Below are positions 39,957 through 48,328 of a stretch of DNA of 64,000 nt, one piece after another. Both the position numbers and the translations under genes were made by a program. The notes under the pieces are model-generated. The model made no database searches and was not told where the DNA came from. It was given only the letters and a program-made list of their open reading frames with translations. Within the stretch, counting starts at the first letter, position 1, and each line of letters starts with the position of its first letter. Origin of the DNA: CALMKX01 sp036274895 (GTDB lineage: Bacteria > Acidobacteriota > Thermoanaerobaculia > Multivoradales > SZUA-115); contig DASUEU010000033.1 of assembly GCA_036274895.1 (NCBI GenBank), positions 1 through 64,000 of the forward strand, read 5' to 3'.

Positions 39957-41188
39957 GGCAGGGGGTGCTGGCGCTGGTCGCCCTGCTGGCACTGCCGGCC
40001 GCGGCGGACTGGCCGCAGTGGGGCGGCCCGGGCCGGGACTTCCAGGTCGCGGCCAAGGGCATCGCGGCGAGCTGGCCGGCTGAGGGGCCCAGGGTGCTGT
40101 GGCGGCGGGAGCTGGGGGAGGGCTACTCGGCGATCACCGTGGTCGCGGGCCGCCTCTTCACCATGACCCGCCGGGGCGAGGACGAAGTGGTGGTAGCGCT
40201 CGACGCGGCCAGCGGTCGAACCCTCTGGGAGTCCGCCGATCCGGCGCCCTTTCCACCCAGCTACGACATGTCCCACGGTCCCGGCCCGCACGCGGCACCC
40301 TTGGTGGTCGACGGGCGGGTTTTCACCGCCGGCGCCACGGGGCGGCTGCGGGTCCACGACGCCGAAACCGGACGGCTCCTGTGGCGCCGCGACCTGATCT
40401 CCGAAATGGGTGGCACTCCGCGGGTCAACGGCTACGCGGCCAGCCCGGTTGCCTGGAGAGACCTGGTGATCGCCACCGTCGGCGGCCCCGGCCACGCGGT
40501 CGTGGCCTTTGGTCAGGCAGATGGCGACGTTGTCTGGAGCCGGCACGACTTCGCCAACTCGCCGTCCTCACCCCTGCTGATCGAGGTCGGAGGCCGGGCC
40601 CAGCTGGTGGCCTTCCTCTACGGCGAGGTGGTGGGCCTCGACCCGGCGAGCGGCGACCTGCTGTGGTCCTACGCTCATGCCACCGACTTCGGCCTCAACG
40701 TCTCGACGCCGGTCTTCGGCGAGGACGGCCTTCTGTTCCTCTCGTCGGCCTATGGCGGAGGCAGCCGGGGTCTGCGCCTCGCCTCCGGCCCGACGGGCAC
40801 GGCCGTCTCCCAGCTCTGGGAGACCACCCGGCTGCGCCTCCACTTCGGCAACGCTGTGCGGATCGGCCCGGTGATCTACGCCTCGAGCGGAGACTTCGGC
40901 CCGGCGCCCTTCGTGGCCCTCGACGTCGCCACCGGCCGTATCCTCTGGCGCGATCGCCGTTTCGCCCGCGCCTCGAGCCTCGCACTGTCCGACGGCCGAC
41001 TGCTCCTGCTCGACGAGGATGGCGTCCTGGCCCTGGCCACGCCCGGGGCCGAAGGGCTCAGCGTCCAGGCGCGGGTGCAGGTGCTCTCCAACCCGGCCTG
41101 GACGGTGCCCACACTCGACGGCACCACCCTCTACTTGCGCGACCGCAAGGTGATCCTGGCGATGGAGCTGGGAGAGCCGCAGAGGTAG
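39953..41188 (+). CDS. exported PQQ-like beta-propeller protein
   Basis: 411 residues, TTG 39953 overlapping the previous TGA. Signal peptide GVLALVALLALPAAADWPQW. Repeated blades of the PQQ-binding-like type: VVALDAASGRTLWES, LRVHDAETGRLLWRRDLISE, VVGLDPASGDLLWSYAHATD, VALDVATGRILWRDRRFARA. Such propellers serve as dehydrogenases or as assembly scaffolds like BamB; no catalytic residues are evident. Last gene of the PadR operon. Its 3' end overlaps the convergent potassium-channel gene by 58 bases. Confidence 0.75.
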   Translation: MRQGVLALVALLALPAAADWPQWGGPGRDFQVAAKGIAASWPAEGPRVLWRRELGEGYSAITVVAGRLFTMTRRGEDEVVVALDAASGRTLWESADPAPFPPSYDMSHGPGPHAAPLVVDGRVFTAGATGRLRVHDAETGRLLWRRDLISEMGGTPRVNGYAASPVAWRDLVIATVGGPGHAVVAFGQADGDVVWSRHDFANSPSSPLLIEVGGRAQLVAFLYGEVVGLDPASGDLLWSYAHATDFGLNVSTPVFGEDGLLFLSSAYGGGSRGLRLASGPTGTAVSQLWETTRLRLHFGNAVRIGPVIYASSGDFGPAPFVALDVATGRILWRDRRFARASSLALSDGRLLLLDEDGVLALATPGAEGLSVQARVQVLSNPAWTVPTLDGTTLYLRDRKVILAMELGEPQR

Positions 41189-42756
41189 AGGCGATCTCCG
41201 GCGTCGACGGTGAGCCCGGAGAGGCTGACCAGCACTTCCTCGCCACGGCCGATCGCCACCAGCGAGCAGCCGGTGCGTTCCCGCAGGTCGAGGCCGGCGA
41301 CCAGACGCCCGACCCAGGGGCCGCCCTCGATCTCGGCCAGCTCGAGACCTCCCTCGATGCCCAGGGCCTCGCGACCGAAGAGGGCGCCGGCGATGATCTG
41401 CCCTGCGACCTGGCCGGTCGAGAGCACGAAGTCCGCGCCGGCGCGGTGGATGCGGTCGACGTTCGCCGATTCGGCCGCGCGAGCGACGACCAGACCGTCC
41501 GGGGACAGCTCCCGTAGCAGGAGGGTGGTGAAAAGGGTGGCGGCGTCCTCGGGGAGGGCAACGATGACGGCCTTCGCCGTGGCCACACCGGCCGCCTCCA
41601 GGGTGCGCAGGTGGCGCACGTCGCCGACCTGGTCCACGCCCTCGAGCTCTCGCGAGTCGAGGGTGACCACCTCCTCCCCGGCGGCGCGCAGGATGTCGGT
41701 GGCGGCCCTCCCGGCCTCACCGTAGCCCGCGACCAGGATCTTGCCCGTCCGGTGGCGCAGAGCCGGGCCGCCGGCCAGGAGCGCGAGCTGGTCGAGGCTG
41801 TCCTCGTCCCCGGCGGCGATGATCACGTCGCGGGCCTCGATGCGGGTGGTCGCCTGGACCGGGGCCACGAAGCGGCCCCGACGCCACAGGCCGAGGAGCA
41901 CCGAGCCGGTGCGTGTGCCGATCGTGGCCTCGCCGACGATCCGGCCGGCGAGGTCGCTGCCCCGCTCGATCCGGAGCTCGCGGACCTTGAGCCGGCCGCC
42001 CAAGGTGTCGAGTCCGGCCACGAAGGGGCTGACCCGCGAGCTGGCGCGAGCGGCGAGCGCGGCGCCGAGCACGTGGCGGGGCGTGAAGACGTGGGTGGCT
42101 CCGGCCAGAGCCAGGGCGCGGCGGTGGAGGGGCTCCTCGGCGAGAGCCACCAGCTGGCCTTCGTAGCCGAGGTCGCGGGCCACCAGGACGGCGAAGCCGT
42201 TCTCCTCGTCGGTGCCGTTGGTCACCAGGGCGCGGGCTCGGCGGAGCCGGGCCCGTTCGAAGACGGCTTCCTCGGGCCGCCCGTGGATCACCAGGGCCCG
42301 CCGCTCGGCGAGCTGGCGGGCGGTCTGGGCATCGGGCTCGATCACCAGCACGGGCACACCGGCCTCGGCGGCTCGCTCGGCGAGGGTCTCGACGGCCGGA
42401 CCCCAGCGATAGAGCACGAGGTGGCGGGCGAGGCTGGAGGGCGGGGAGGGCAGGCGGCGGCCGAGGCGCTCTTCGAGGAAGGGGATGAGGAAGACCGGCA
42501 CCAGGAGGAAGATCAGGAACACGCCGATGAACTCCACCAGCGTGACCAGGACCACCATGACCGGGTGCTCCCAGGTGGTGTCTGGGCCGAAGCCGGTGGT
42601 GGAGAGGGAGCCAGCGGCCCACTCGAGGCCCTGCCAGAAGGTGCGCTCGCGGCCCTCGAGATGGGCCATGGCGAGGGTGTAGACGGCGGCGAGCAGGACG
42701 AGGAGCGCGGCCAGGCCGAGGATGAGGGCGAGGAGACGCTTTTGGGTGCGGGTCAC
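41131..42756 (-). CDS. potassium channel with two TrkA-type RCK modules
   Basis: 541 residues, GTG 42756. TM1 is LLALILGLAALLVLLAAVYT; the pore loop is GLEWAAGSLSTTGFGPDTTW with the TTGFG selectivity filter; TM2 is VVLVTLVEFIGVFLIFLLVP. After it come TrkA-N/TrkA-C pairs: LVLYRWGPAVETLAERAAEA and VRELRIERGSDLAGRIVGEA, then KILVAGYGEAGRAATDILRA (GxGxxG, NAD/ATP binding) and a last TrkA-C. The first RCK lacks an intact glycine motif. It controls potassium flow across the inner membrane by ligand gating. Confidence 0.88.
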   Translation of the reverse strand: MTRTQKRLLALILGLAALLVLLAAVYTLAMAHLEGRERTFWQGLEWAAGSLSTTGFGPDTTWEHPVMVVLVTLVEFIGVFLIFLLVPVFLIPFLEERLGRRLPSPPSSLARHLVLYRWGPAVETLAERAAEAGVPVLVIEPDAQTARQLAERRALVIHGRPEEAVFERARLRRARALVTNGTDEENGFAVLVARDLGYEGQLVALAEEPLHRRALALAGATHVFTPRHVLGAALAARASSRVSPFVAGLDTLGGRLKVRELRIERGSDLAGRIVGEATIGTRTGSVLLGLWRRGRFVAPVQATTRIEARDVIIAAGDEDSLDQLALLAGGPALRHRTGKILVAGYGEAGRAATDILRAAGEEVVTLDSRELEGVDQVGDVRHLRTLEAAGVATAKAVIVALPEDAATLFTTLLLRELSPDGLVVARAAESANVDRIHRAGADFVLSTGQVAGQIIAGALFGREALGIEGGLELAEIEGGPWVGRLVAGLDLRERTGCSLVAIGRGEEVLVSLSGLTVDAGDRLYLCGSPSSIARITLRSRK

Positions 42757-42781
42757 AGGGGTGATCCTACGGCGCCCTTCC

Positions 42782-42841
42782 CCGAGGTGCCAGCCATCCA
42801 GGAGGGCCAACCCTCTTCCTCCGAGGTGCCAGGCACTTCGC
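42782..42841 (-). repeat. two REP-A copies, 39 nt apart, upstream of the RAYT gene
   Basis: Copies start at 42782 (CCGAGGTGCCAGCCATCCAG) and 42821 (CCGAGGTGCCAGGCACTTCG). The 39-nt spacing is the same as in the coding array at 5555-5770. The RAYT start codon is 42 bases beyond. Confidence 0.9.
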
Positions 42842-42882
42842 GACCGAGAGTCCCGAGCGAAATACGTCAATAGAGGGTAGAG

Positions 42883-43812
42883 ATGGGTCGTCCGCTTCGC
42901 TTCGTGCCGCCCAGGCAGCTCGTGGAGGTGACTTGCCGCACCTTTCAAGGCCGGTATCTGCTCAGCCCGAGCCGGGCCCTGAACGACATCGTCGTCGGCG
43001 TCCTCGGCCGAGCTCAGCGTCTCTACTCCCTGGAGATCCAGGCCTTCGCCGTACTGTCGAACCACTACCATCTGTTGGTTTCACCCGATTCAGCCCAACA
43101 GTTGGCGGCTTTCATGGGCTACTTCAACGGCAACCTCGCCAAGGAGGTGGGGAAGCTCGGCCGCTGGAAGGGACGGCTGTGGGAGCGGCGCTACACGGCG
43201 ATCCTCGTCAGTGATGAAGAGGAGGCCCAGGTGGCTCGGCTTCGCTATCTCCTCAGCCAAGGGACCAAAGAGGGCCTGGTCCGCTCACCGGCCCGTTGGT
43301 CGGGGGTCCACTGTGCCCGCGCGCTGCTCTCGGGCGCCGAGATCGCCGGAACCTGGTTCGATCGGACACGGGAGCACGAGACCCGCCGTCCGGGGCAGCC
43401 CATCGACCCGAGCTTGTTCGCCGAACGCGAGGTGGTGGATCTCGCCCCCCTGCCCTGTTGGGCACATCTCGATGAGGGGATCCGACGGAATCTCGTCCAG
43501 GATCTGGTCACCGACATCGAGCAGGAAGCAGCCAGGGCTCGAGCCGCTAACAAGTCCGGGCCGTGGCGACCTCTCTCACGCGGTCTGGCCGAAGCCCGCC
43601 CGACCCGCCCGAAGACCGCGCCCGCTCCACGCGTCCACGCCGCGTGCCGTGGGGTGCGAGAAGCCCTCTTGCTGGCCTATCGGACCTTCGAGATGGCCTA
43701 TCGCGAGGCAGCGAGGAGGTTACGCGGCGGAGATCCCGACCCCCGGTTCCCCCCGGGTTGCTTCCCCCCTGCGCTGCCCTTCGTGCCGGTCGACTCAGGC
43801 TTGAGCCCATGA
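42883..43812 (+). CDS. REP-associated tyrosine transposase (RAYT)
   Basis: 309 residues. Y1/HUH family: the metal-binding H61-Y62-H63 lies in AVLSNHYHLLVSPDSAQQLA, the likely nucleophile Y80 lies in AFMGYFNGNLAKEVG, and GRLWERRYTAILVSDEEEAQ follows, then YLLSQGTKEGLVRSPARW. These are the features of IS200/IS605-related RAYTs, which act in trans on REP hairpins. The C-terminal ~120 residues are an extra basic region (ARARAANKSGPWRPLS). REP-A copies lie on both sides (42782-42841 and 44189-44251), as expected of a REP-RAYT pair. Confidence 0.85.
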   Translation: MGRPLRFVPPRQLVEVTCRTFQGRYLLSPSRALNDIVVGVLGRAQRLYSLEIQAFAVLSNHYHLLVSPDSAQQLAAFMGYFNGNLAKEVGKLGRWKGRLWERRYTAILVSDEEEAQVARLRYLLSQGTKEGLVRSPARWSGVHCARALLSGAEIAGTWFDRTREHETRRPGQPIDPSLFAEREVVDLAPLPCWAHLDEGIRRNLVQDLVTDIEQEAARARAANKSGPWRPLSRGLAEARPTRPKTAPAPRVHAACRGVREALLLAYRTFEMAYREAARRLRGGDPDPRFPPGCFPPALPFVPVDSGLSP

Positions 43813-43824
43813 GGCTGCCCGAGC

Positions 43825-43962
43825 TCAGCCGGTCGGTTCGGTGATCCACCCGAGACCGGCGCCGCTCGGAGCCAGGGGTTGGCCATGGGGATCGAGCTCG
43901 GCTCCCGCCTTGAGGAAGTCGAGAAGGCCGAGCCAGGTCAGCAAGTGTTGAAAGAGCGCCAT
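43825..43962 (-). CDS. possible 45-aa small protein
   Basis: ATG 43962, preceded by GGGAG, opens MALFQHLLTWLGLLDFLKAG, then AELDPHGQPLAPSGAGLGWI and TEPTG. The amphipathic hydrophobic helix and normal codon use make it plausible, but there is no homology I can name. It is convergent with the RAYT gene. It could be chance. Confidence 0.3.
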   Translation of the reverse strand: MALFQHLLTWLGLLDFLKAGAELDPHGQPLAPSGAGLGWITEPTG

Positions 43963-44188
43963 GTCGAGTCTCCCGAAGAAGGGCTCCCGCCGCAGTCTGC
44001 GACAGGAGCGCGAGGAAGGGTCTTGCAGGATCTCCTTGCTTCGAGGGGGCCCCGAAGCACGAGGAGATGCTGCGCCTGATCCCGGGAGAAGTCTCGAGGA
44101 AACCCTCAGGAAGGCATGAGGGTTGGCCTGCAGAGGTCACGCGGGCCGAAAAGAACCGACGTGGGGGCCTGGAAGATCCGGGCAGTCA

Positions 44189-44251
44189 CCGAAATGCCTG
44201 GCACCTTGGAGCGGAGGGCGAGGTGCGGCTCCGAGATGGCTGGCACCTCGG
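44189..44251 (+). repeat. two REP-A copies downstream of the RAYT gene
   Basis: CGAAATGCCTGGCACCTTGG at 44190-44209 and CGAGATGGCTGGCACCTCGG at 44232-44251. The rest of the 43963-44277 gap holds no supported gene. Confidence 0.9.
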
Positions 44252-44277
44252 AGCGGCACTCTAGCTGGAGGAGCGGC

Positions 44278-46746
44278 TCAGAACTTGACTCGTGCCGAGG
44301 CGCCGAAGGTCCGCGGCTGGTTGGTGAGGAAGCCCACTCGGGCGCGGGTGCCGCGCTCCTGGTCGAGGGCGAGCAGAGCTCGCTCGTCGGTGACGTTGTT
44401 GATGAACAAGGCCACATCCCACTGGTCGTTGAGGAAACCGACCCGCAGGTTGAGGAGGTCGTAGGCCGGCAGCTCGGGATCGAAGGTGAAGGTGCTCTGG
44501 GTCAGCGGGCCGCCGATGGTGTTGGGTGCGAACGAGTTGAGGTTGACTCTGCCGAAGCCGTCGGCCTGGTCGCCGATCTGGGTGAAACGCGAGCCGATGT
44601 ATTGATAGGTTGCCGTGAAGTACGCGAGCCAGGTGTTGAATACCGGCCGCTGATAAGTCGCCGCTGCCACGGCCTGGAACTTCGGCACGGTGGGCAGGCG
44701 GTTGCCCTCCTCGATTCCCGACACCACGCTGACGTTACCGGCGGCATCGGTCGAGGTCAGGGTCGAGCGCAGCTCGGAGTCGGCGTAGCTGGCCGAGACG
44801 GCGAAGTCGAAGTTCGGATTGGGCGCCGCCGAGACCTCGAGCTCGAGGCCCACGCTGCGGGCCTTGGGCACGTTGAAGACCACGCGCGACGAGCACGAGC
44901 CGGCGGTGACGGTTGCCTGCAAGTCCTCGATGTCCATGTAGAAGGCGGCAACGTTGACGTTACCCCGCCCGCCCCAAACGCTCGACTTGCTCCCCACTTC
45001 GTAGTTCCAGAGCGTCTCATCCTTCCACGCTCCCTGGCCACCGAAGGTCCGCAGGTCTTCCGGCGTGCACAGTGGCACGTTGAGCGGGTCGTTGATTCCG
45101 CCCAGCCGGAAGCCTCTGGAAACCTGAGCGTTGAGTGAAGTCGCATCAGAAATATGGTAGCTGGCGATCAGTCGCGGCGCGAAGCCGTCCGAGGAGGTGG
45201 AGCCGGTCGAGGTCCCGGGATCGGCGAAGATGCCGTCGAAGGTCTGCACACGGTCCTCGTCGAAGTCGTAGTAGCGCAGGCCGCCGGTCAGATCGAGGCG
45301 ATCGTTCACCGACCAGGTCGCCTCGCCGAAGAGCGCGAACTGGTCGAGCTCGTACTCGAGGTCGGAGAAGAAGAGCACGTCCCTCCGCGCGCCGAAGTTG
45401 CCCTGGGTCGGGATGCCGGTGAGGTCCTGGAAACCCGAGACCAACAGGCTCTGGCCGTAGTCGCGGTCCTGGGTGGAGTAGAAGGCGCCGGTGAGCCAGC
45501 TCAGCCGATCGTTGCCGCCGGCGAGTCGGAGCTCCTGAGAGAGCACGGTGGCCGTGGTGGCGTCGTCAAGTGGTGCATCGAGGGAATACACCCGCTCCGG
45601 CAGGCCGATGCTGCCGCCGGTGATGCTGGCGGTCAGGGCCGTGGCGTCGCGCACCACCAGCACGTCGCGGTCCGTGTAGGAGGTGATCGAGGTCAGCTCC
45701 ACGCCGCCGAAGTCGTAGCTGATCTTCAAGTCGGCGAGCAGGAACTCGTCGGTGAAGGGCTCCTCGATCTGGGTGAACTGCTCGCGCTCGCCCAGGTCCA
45801 CCGCCGGCCGGGTGGTGGTGAATGGGTTGCCGAGGATGTTGTAGGCGTCGACGCGGTTCCAGCCGTCCATGTTGACTTCCTGGTACAGGACCCGCGGGGC
45901 GATCGTCAGCTGCTCGTTGGGCTGGATCAGGAACGACCAGCGCACGCCCACCCGGTCGCCGCTGTTGACGTCCTCGTTCACCGACAGCCCCGGCTGCACG
46001 GCATCGATGTAGCCGTCGTAGGTCCGGTAGTAGGCGGCGACGCGCATCGCGGCCTTCTCGCCCAGGGGCACGTTGGTCATCACCTTGGCGCTGCCGCCCA
46101 GCTCGCCGTCGGTGACCGAATTGACGGTGACCTCGCCGGAGGAATCGGTGACCCCCAGCTCGGGCTGGTTGCTGATGTAGCGCACCGTACCGGAGAGCGA
46201 TCCGGCACCGAACAGGGTGCCCTGCGGGCCGCGCAAGACCTCGACGCGCGACATGTCGAAGAGATCGATGTCCGGCGTGAACAAGGAGAGGGAGAGGGGC
46301 GACTCGTCCAGGTAGATGCCCACCTGCTCCTTGACGCCCGGCTGGTCGCGCACGATCTGGCCCGCTGAGACGCCGCGCATGGCCACCTGGCTCTGGCCGG
46401 GGCCGAGGTTCTGCACCGTGAACCCCGGGACGTTCGCGGCGACACCTTCGAGATCCTCGACGCCGCGGGCGCGCAGAACCTCTTCGGTCGGTGCGGCGAC
46501 GGAGAGAGGTACGTCCTGGATCGACTCCTCGCGCTTTCGCGCCGTGACCGTGATCTCTTCCGAGGTGGCATCAACCGGCTTCTCGTCGCCGGACTCGGCC
46601 GCTTCCTGCTGCGTCGGTGGAGTGTCCTGAGCGGCAGCTGCCCACGTGCCCGAAGCCAGGAGCAGCGCCAGCCCGAGCGCTCCGATGGAATGGGTAAGGG
46701 TCTCGAGTAGCTTTGCGGGGAACGAATCGGTGCCTCTCGATCTCAT
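44278..46746 (-). CDS. TonB-dependent outer-membrane receptor
   Basis: 822 residues. Signal peptide IGALGLALLLASGTWAAAAQ. TonB box region EEITVTARKREESIQDVPLS, then the plug (LEGVAANVPGFTVQNLGPGQ; SRVEVLRGPQGTLFGAGSLS, GTVRYIS) and a 22-strand barrel of normal length, ending with the aromatic RTFGASARVKF. It imports large or scarce solutes across the outer membrane using TonB energy; the C-terminal NNVTDERALL pattern is typical. The subfamily is the large Caulobacter-type one with no fixed substrate. Single gene. Confidence 0.92.
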   Translation of the reverse strand: MRSRGTDSFPAKLLETLTHSIGALGLALLLASGTWAAAAQDTPPTQQEAAESGDEKPVDATSEEITVTARKREESIQDVPLSVAAPTEEVLRARGVEDLEGVAANVPGFTVQNLGPGQSQVAMRGVSAGQIVRDQPGVKEQVGIYLDESPLSLSLFTPDIDLFDMSRVEVLRGPQGTLFGAGSLSGTVRYISNQPELGVTDSSGEVTVNSVTDGELGGSAKVMTNVPLGEKAAMRVAAYYRTYDGYIDAVQPGLSVNEDVNSGDRVGVRWSFLIQPNEQLTIAPRVLYQEVNMDGWNRVDAYNILGNPFTTTRPAVDLGEREQFTQIEEPFTDEFLLADLKISYDFGGVELTSITSYTDRDVLVVRDATALTASITGGSIGLPERVYSLDAPLDDATTATVLSQELRLAGGNDRLSWLTGAFYSTQDRDYGQSLLVSGFQDLTGIPTQGNFGARRDVLFFSDLEYELDQFALFGEATWSVNDRLDLTGGLRYYDFDEDRVQTFDGIFADPGTSTGSTSSDGFAPRLIASYHISDATSLNAQVSRGFRLGGINDPLNVPLCTPEDLRTFGGQGAWKDETLWNYEVGSKSSVWGGRGNVNVAAFYMDIEDLQATVTAGSCSSRVVFNVPKARSVGLELEVSAAPNPNFDFAVSASYADSELRSTLTSTDAAGNVSVVSGIEEGNRLPTVPKFQAVAAATYQRPVFNTWLAYFTATYQYIGSRFTQIGDQADGFGRVNLNSFAPNTIGGPLTQSTFTFDPELPAYDLLNLRVGFLNDQWDVALFINNVTDERALLALDQERGTRARVGFLTNQPRTFGASARVKF

Positions 46747-46859
46747 GAGACCTCCTCCAATACACAGGCCATCAGGCGGGAATGCCCGACGCGGATTCAG
46801 TGCGGGAGTGCAAGCTTCAATGCTGGGGGCATTCTAACGCCTCCACAGAGCAAGTGTCA

Positions 46860-46880
46860 CCGAAATGGCTGGCACCTTGG
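46860..46880 (+). repeat. REP-A copy
   Basis: CGAAATGGCTGGCACCTTGG between the TonB receptor and the oxidoreductase. Confidence 0.88.
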
Positions 46881-46934
46881 TGGCAGGTTTCGCGAGAGCC
46901 GCGCTCTGGCGACGGCAGGGGATTCGGATGGGGC

Positions 46935-48158
46935 CTAACCGAAGCGCGCCAGGGAGAACTTCTTCTCGGGTGCGCGCTTTCCCAGGACCGTGGTGGCCAC
47001 CAACTCGCCCAGGGCGGGGCCGAACTTGAAGCCATGACCCGAGCCGCCGCCCAGCAGCCAGAGATTCTCGGCGCGCGGGTGGCGGTCGAAGACGAAGTGG
47101 CCGTCCGCGCTGTTCTCGTACTGGCAGACGCGCGACTCGAGGAGGGGTGCGTCGCGCAAGGCGGGGAAGCGCCGGGCGAGGAGAGCCCGGGCCGCGGCCA
47201 GGCTCTCCTTCGAGGCGAGCCGCTCGCCGTGGGTGGGATCGAAGTCCGGGCCGCGGCTGTCGTCCGCCACTTTGAAGCCGCGCCAGCGGTTGCCGGGGAT
47301 GCCGTACCACAGGGCGGCACCCTCCTCGACCCACACCGGCAGGCTGCTGTCGCCGAAGCGGCTGTCGCCCGCCGGGGCACCGAAGAAGAACACCTCCTGG
47401 CGAGTGGGCCGGATGCGTGCCCCTGGCACATCGGGGAAGACTTGGCCCAGCCAGGGGCCGCAGGCGAAGAGGTAGGCGTCGGCCGTGAGGGTGGAGCCGG
47501 TCGACAGTGCGGCGCCGTCCAGGCCGCCGCCGGCACCGAAGAGGGGCCGGGCCTCGGCCTGGAGAAACGTCCCACCTTCGCGCACCAGAGCCTCGGCCAC
47601 GGCCTGGCAGGCCTGCCGGGCCAGCAGGTAGCCGGCACCCGGCTCCCAGAGGGCCCAGCGCAGACCGTCGAAATCGATCTGGGGGTAGCGCTTGCGGCAC
47701 TCCTCGGCAGAGAGCTCGCGGTGCTCGATGCCGAGGTCGCGCAGGATGGGCAGGGCGTCTTTGACCAGGGAGTCCTGGGGGCCAGTGACCATCCAGAGCG
47801 CGCCCGTGCGGGCGAAGAAGCGCTCCCGGAAGATGGCCTGATGCTCCAGCCAGAGCGTGAGGGCCCTGCCCGCCAGCTCGGTGTAGAAGCGGTCGGCGCC
47901 GTAGGTCTGGCGGATGACGCGGGTCTCGCCGCCGGAGCTCGCGCGTGAGTTTCCGGGGCCCCAGGTGTCGACCAGGGTGACCTCGGCCCCGGCCCGGCGC
48001 AGCATCAAGGCCGACCAGCCGCCGAAGGCGCCCGCCCCGACGACCACGACGCGCAGGGGCTTGGTGGTGGAGGTCTGCGCCAGGGAGCGCGGCGAGACCG
48101 CGGCGGCGGCGCCGAGGGCGGCGAAAGACCGGAGGAAGGTCCGACGGCTGGTGCTCAT
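46935..48158 (-). CDS. Tat-exported FAD oxidoreductase, sarcosine-oxidase family
   Basis: 407 residues; ATG 48158 opens the twin-arginine signal MSTSRRTFLRSFAALGAAAA. The upstream frame is only REP-A sequence. FAD fold: LRVVVVGAGAFGGWSALMLR and the acidic VTLVD end. The C-terminal CQYENSADGHFVFDRHP and LWLLGGGSGHGFKFGPALGE match the monomeric sarcosine oxidase/N-methyltryptophan oxidase family, where that Cys carries the flavin covalently. It oxidises secondary or N-methylated amines to give hydrogen peroxide; exact substrate unknown. Export through Tat means it folds with FAD in the cytosol. Confidence 0.85.
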   Translation of the reverse strand: MSTSRRTFLRSFAALGAAAAVSPRSLAQTSTTKPLRVVVVGAGAFGGWSALMLRRAGAEVTLVDTWGPGNSRASSGGETRVIRQTYGADRFYTELAGRALTLWLEHQAIFRERFFARTGALWMVTGPQDSLVKDALPILRDLGIEHRELSAEECRKRYPQIDFDGLRWALWEPGAGYLLARQACQAVAEALVREGGTFLQAEARPLFGAGGGLDGAALSTGSTLTADAYLFACGPWLGQVFPDVPGARIRPTRQEVFFFGAPAGDSRFGDSSLPVWVEEGAALWYGIPGNRWRGFKVADDSRGPDFDPTHGERLASKESLAAARALLARRFPALRDAPLLESRVCQYENSADGHFVFDRHPRAENLWLLGGGSGHGFKFGPALGELVATTVLGKRAPEKKFSLARFG

Positions 48159-48205
48159 GGGCGGGATCTCCGGCGCGACTCTAGCGCAACCGCCCGACAA
48201 CGCCA

Positions 48206-48315
48206 CGAGGTGCCAGCCATTTCGGGAGCGCACCACCACGGAGGTGCCAGGCACTTCGCAGGTGCCAGGCACTTCGCAGGATGGTCGTGCCGGGAAGGAG
48301 GTGTCAGACACCTCG
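48206..48315 (-). repeat. cluster of four REP-A copies
   Basis: Copies at about 48206-48225 (CGAGGTGCCAGCCATTTCGG), 48240-48258, 48259-48278 (both GGTGCCAGGCACTTCGC type, directly abutting) and a variant GAGGTGTCAGACACCTCGG at about 48298-48316. They fill the gap between two minus-strand genes. Confidence 0.88.
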
Positions 48316-48328
48316 GCGGGGGACCGGC

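Noticed and set aside
40401..40420. REP-A-like sequence CCGAAATGGGTGGCACTCCG inside the propeller gene
   Set aside because: It pairs poorly as a palindrome and its translation (ISEMGGTPRVNG) fits the propeller's own sequence, so the likeness is probably chance.
43547..44140. 197-codon minus-strand frame over the RAYT 3' end
   Set aside because: Ser/Arg/Pro-rich shadow of the RAYT gene without domain or ribosome binding site.
48159..48311. N-terminal extension of the FAD oxidoreductase
   Set aside because: It is REP-A translated (SCEVPGTCEVPGTS); the Tat signal starts at ATG 48158.
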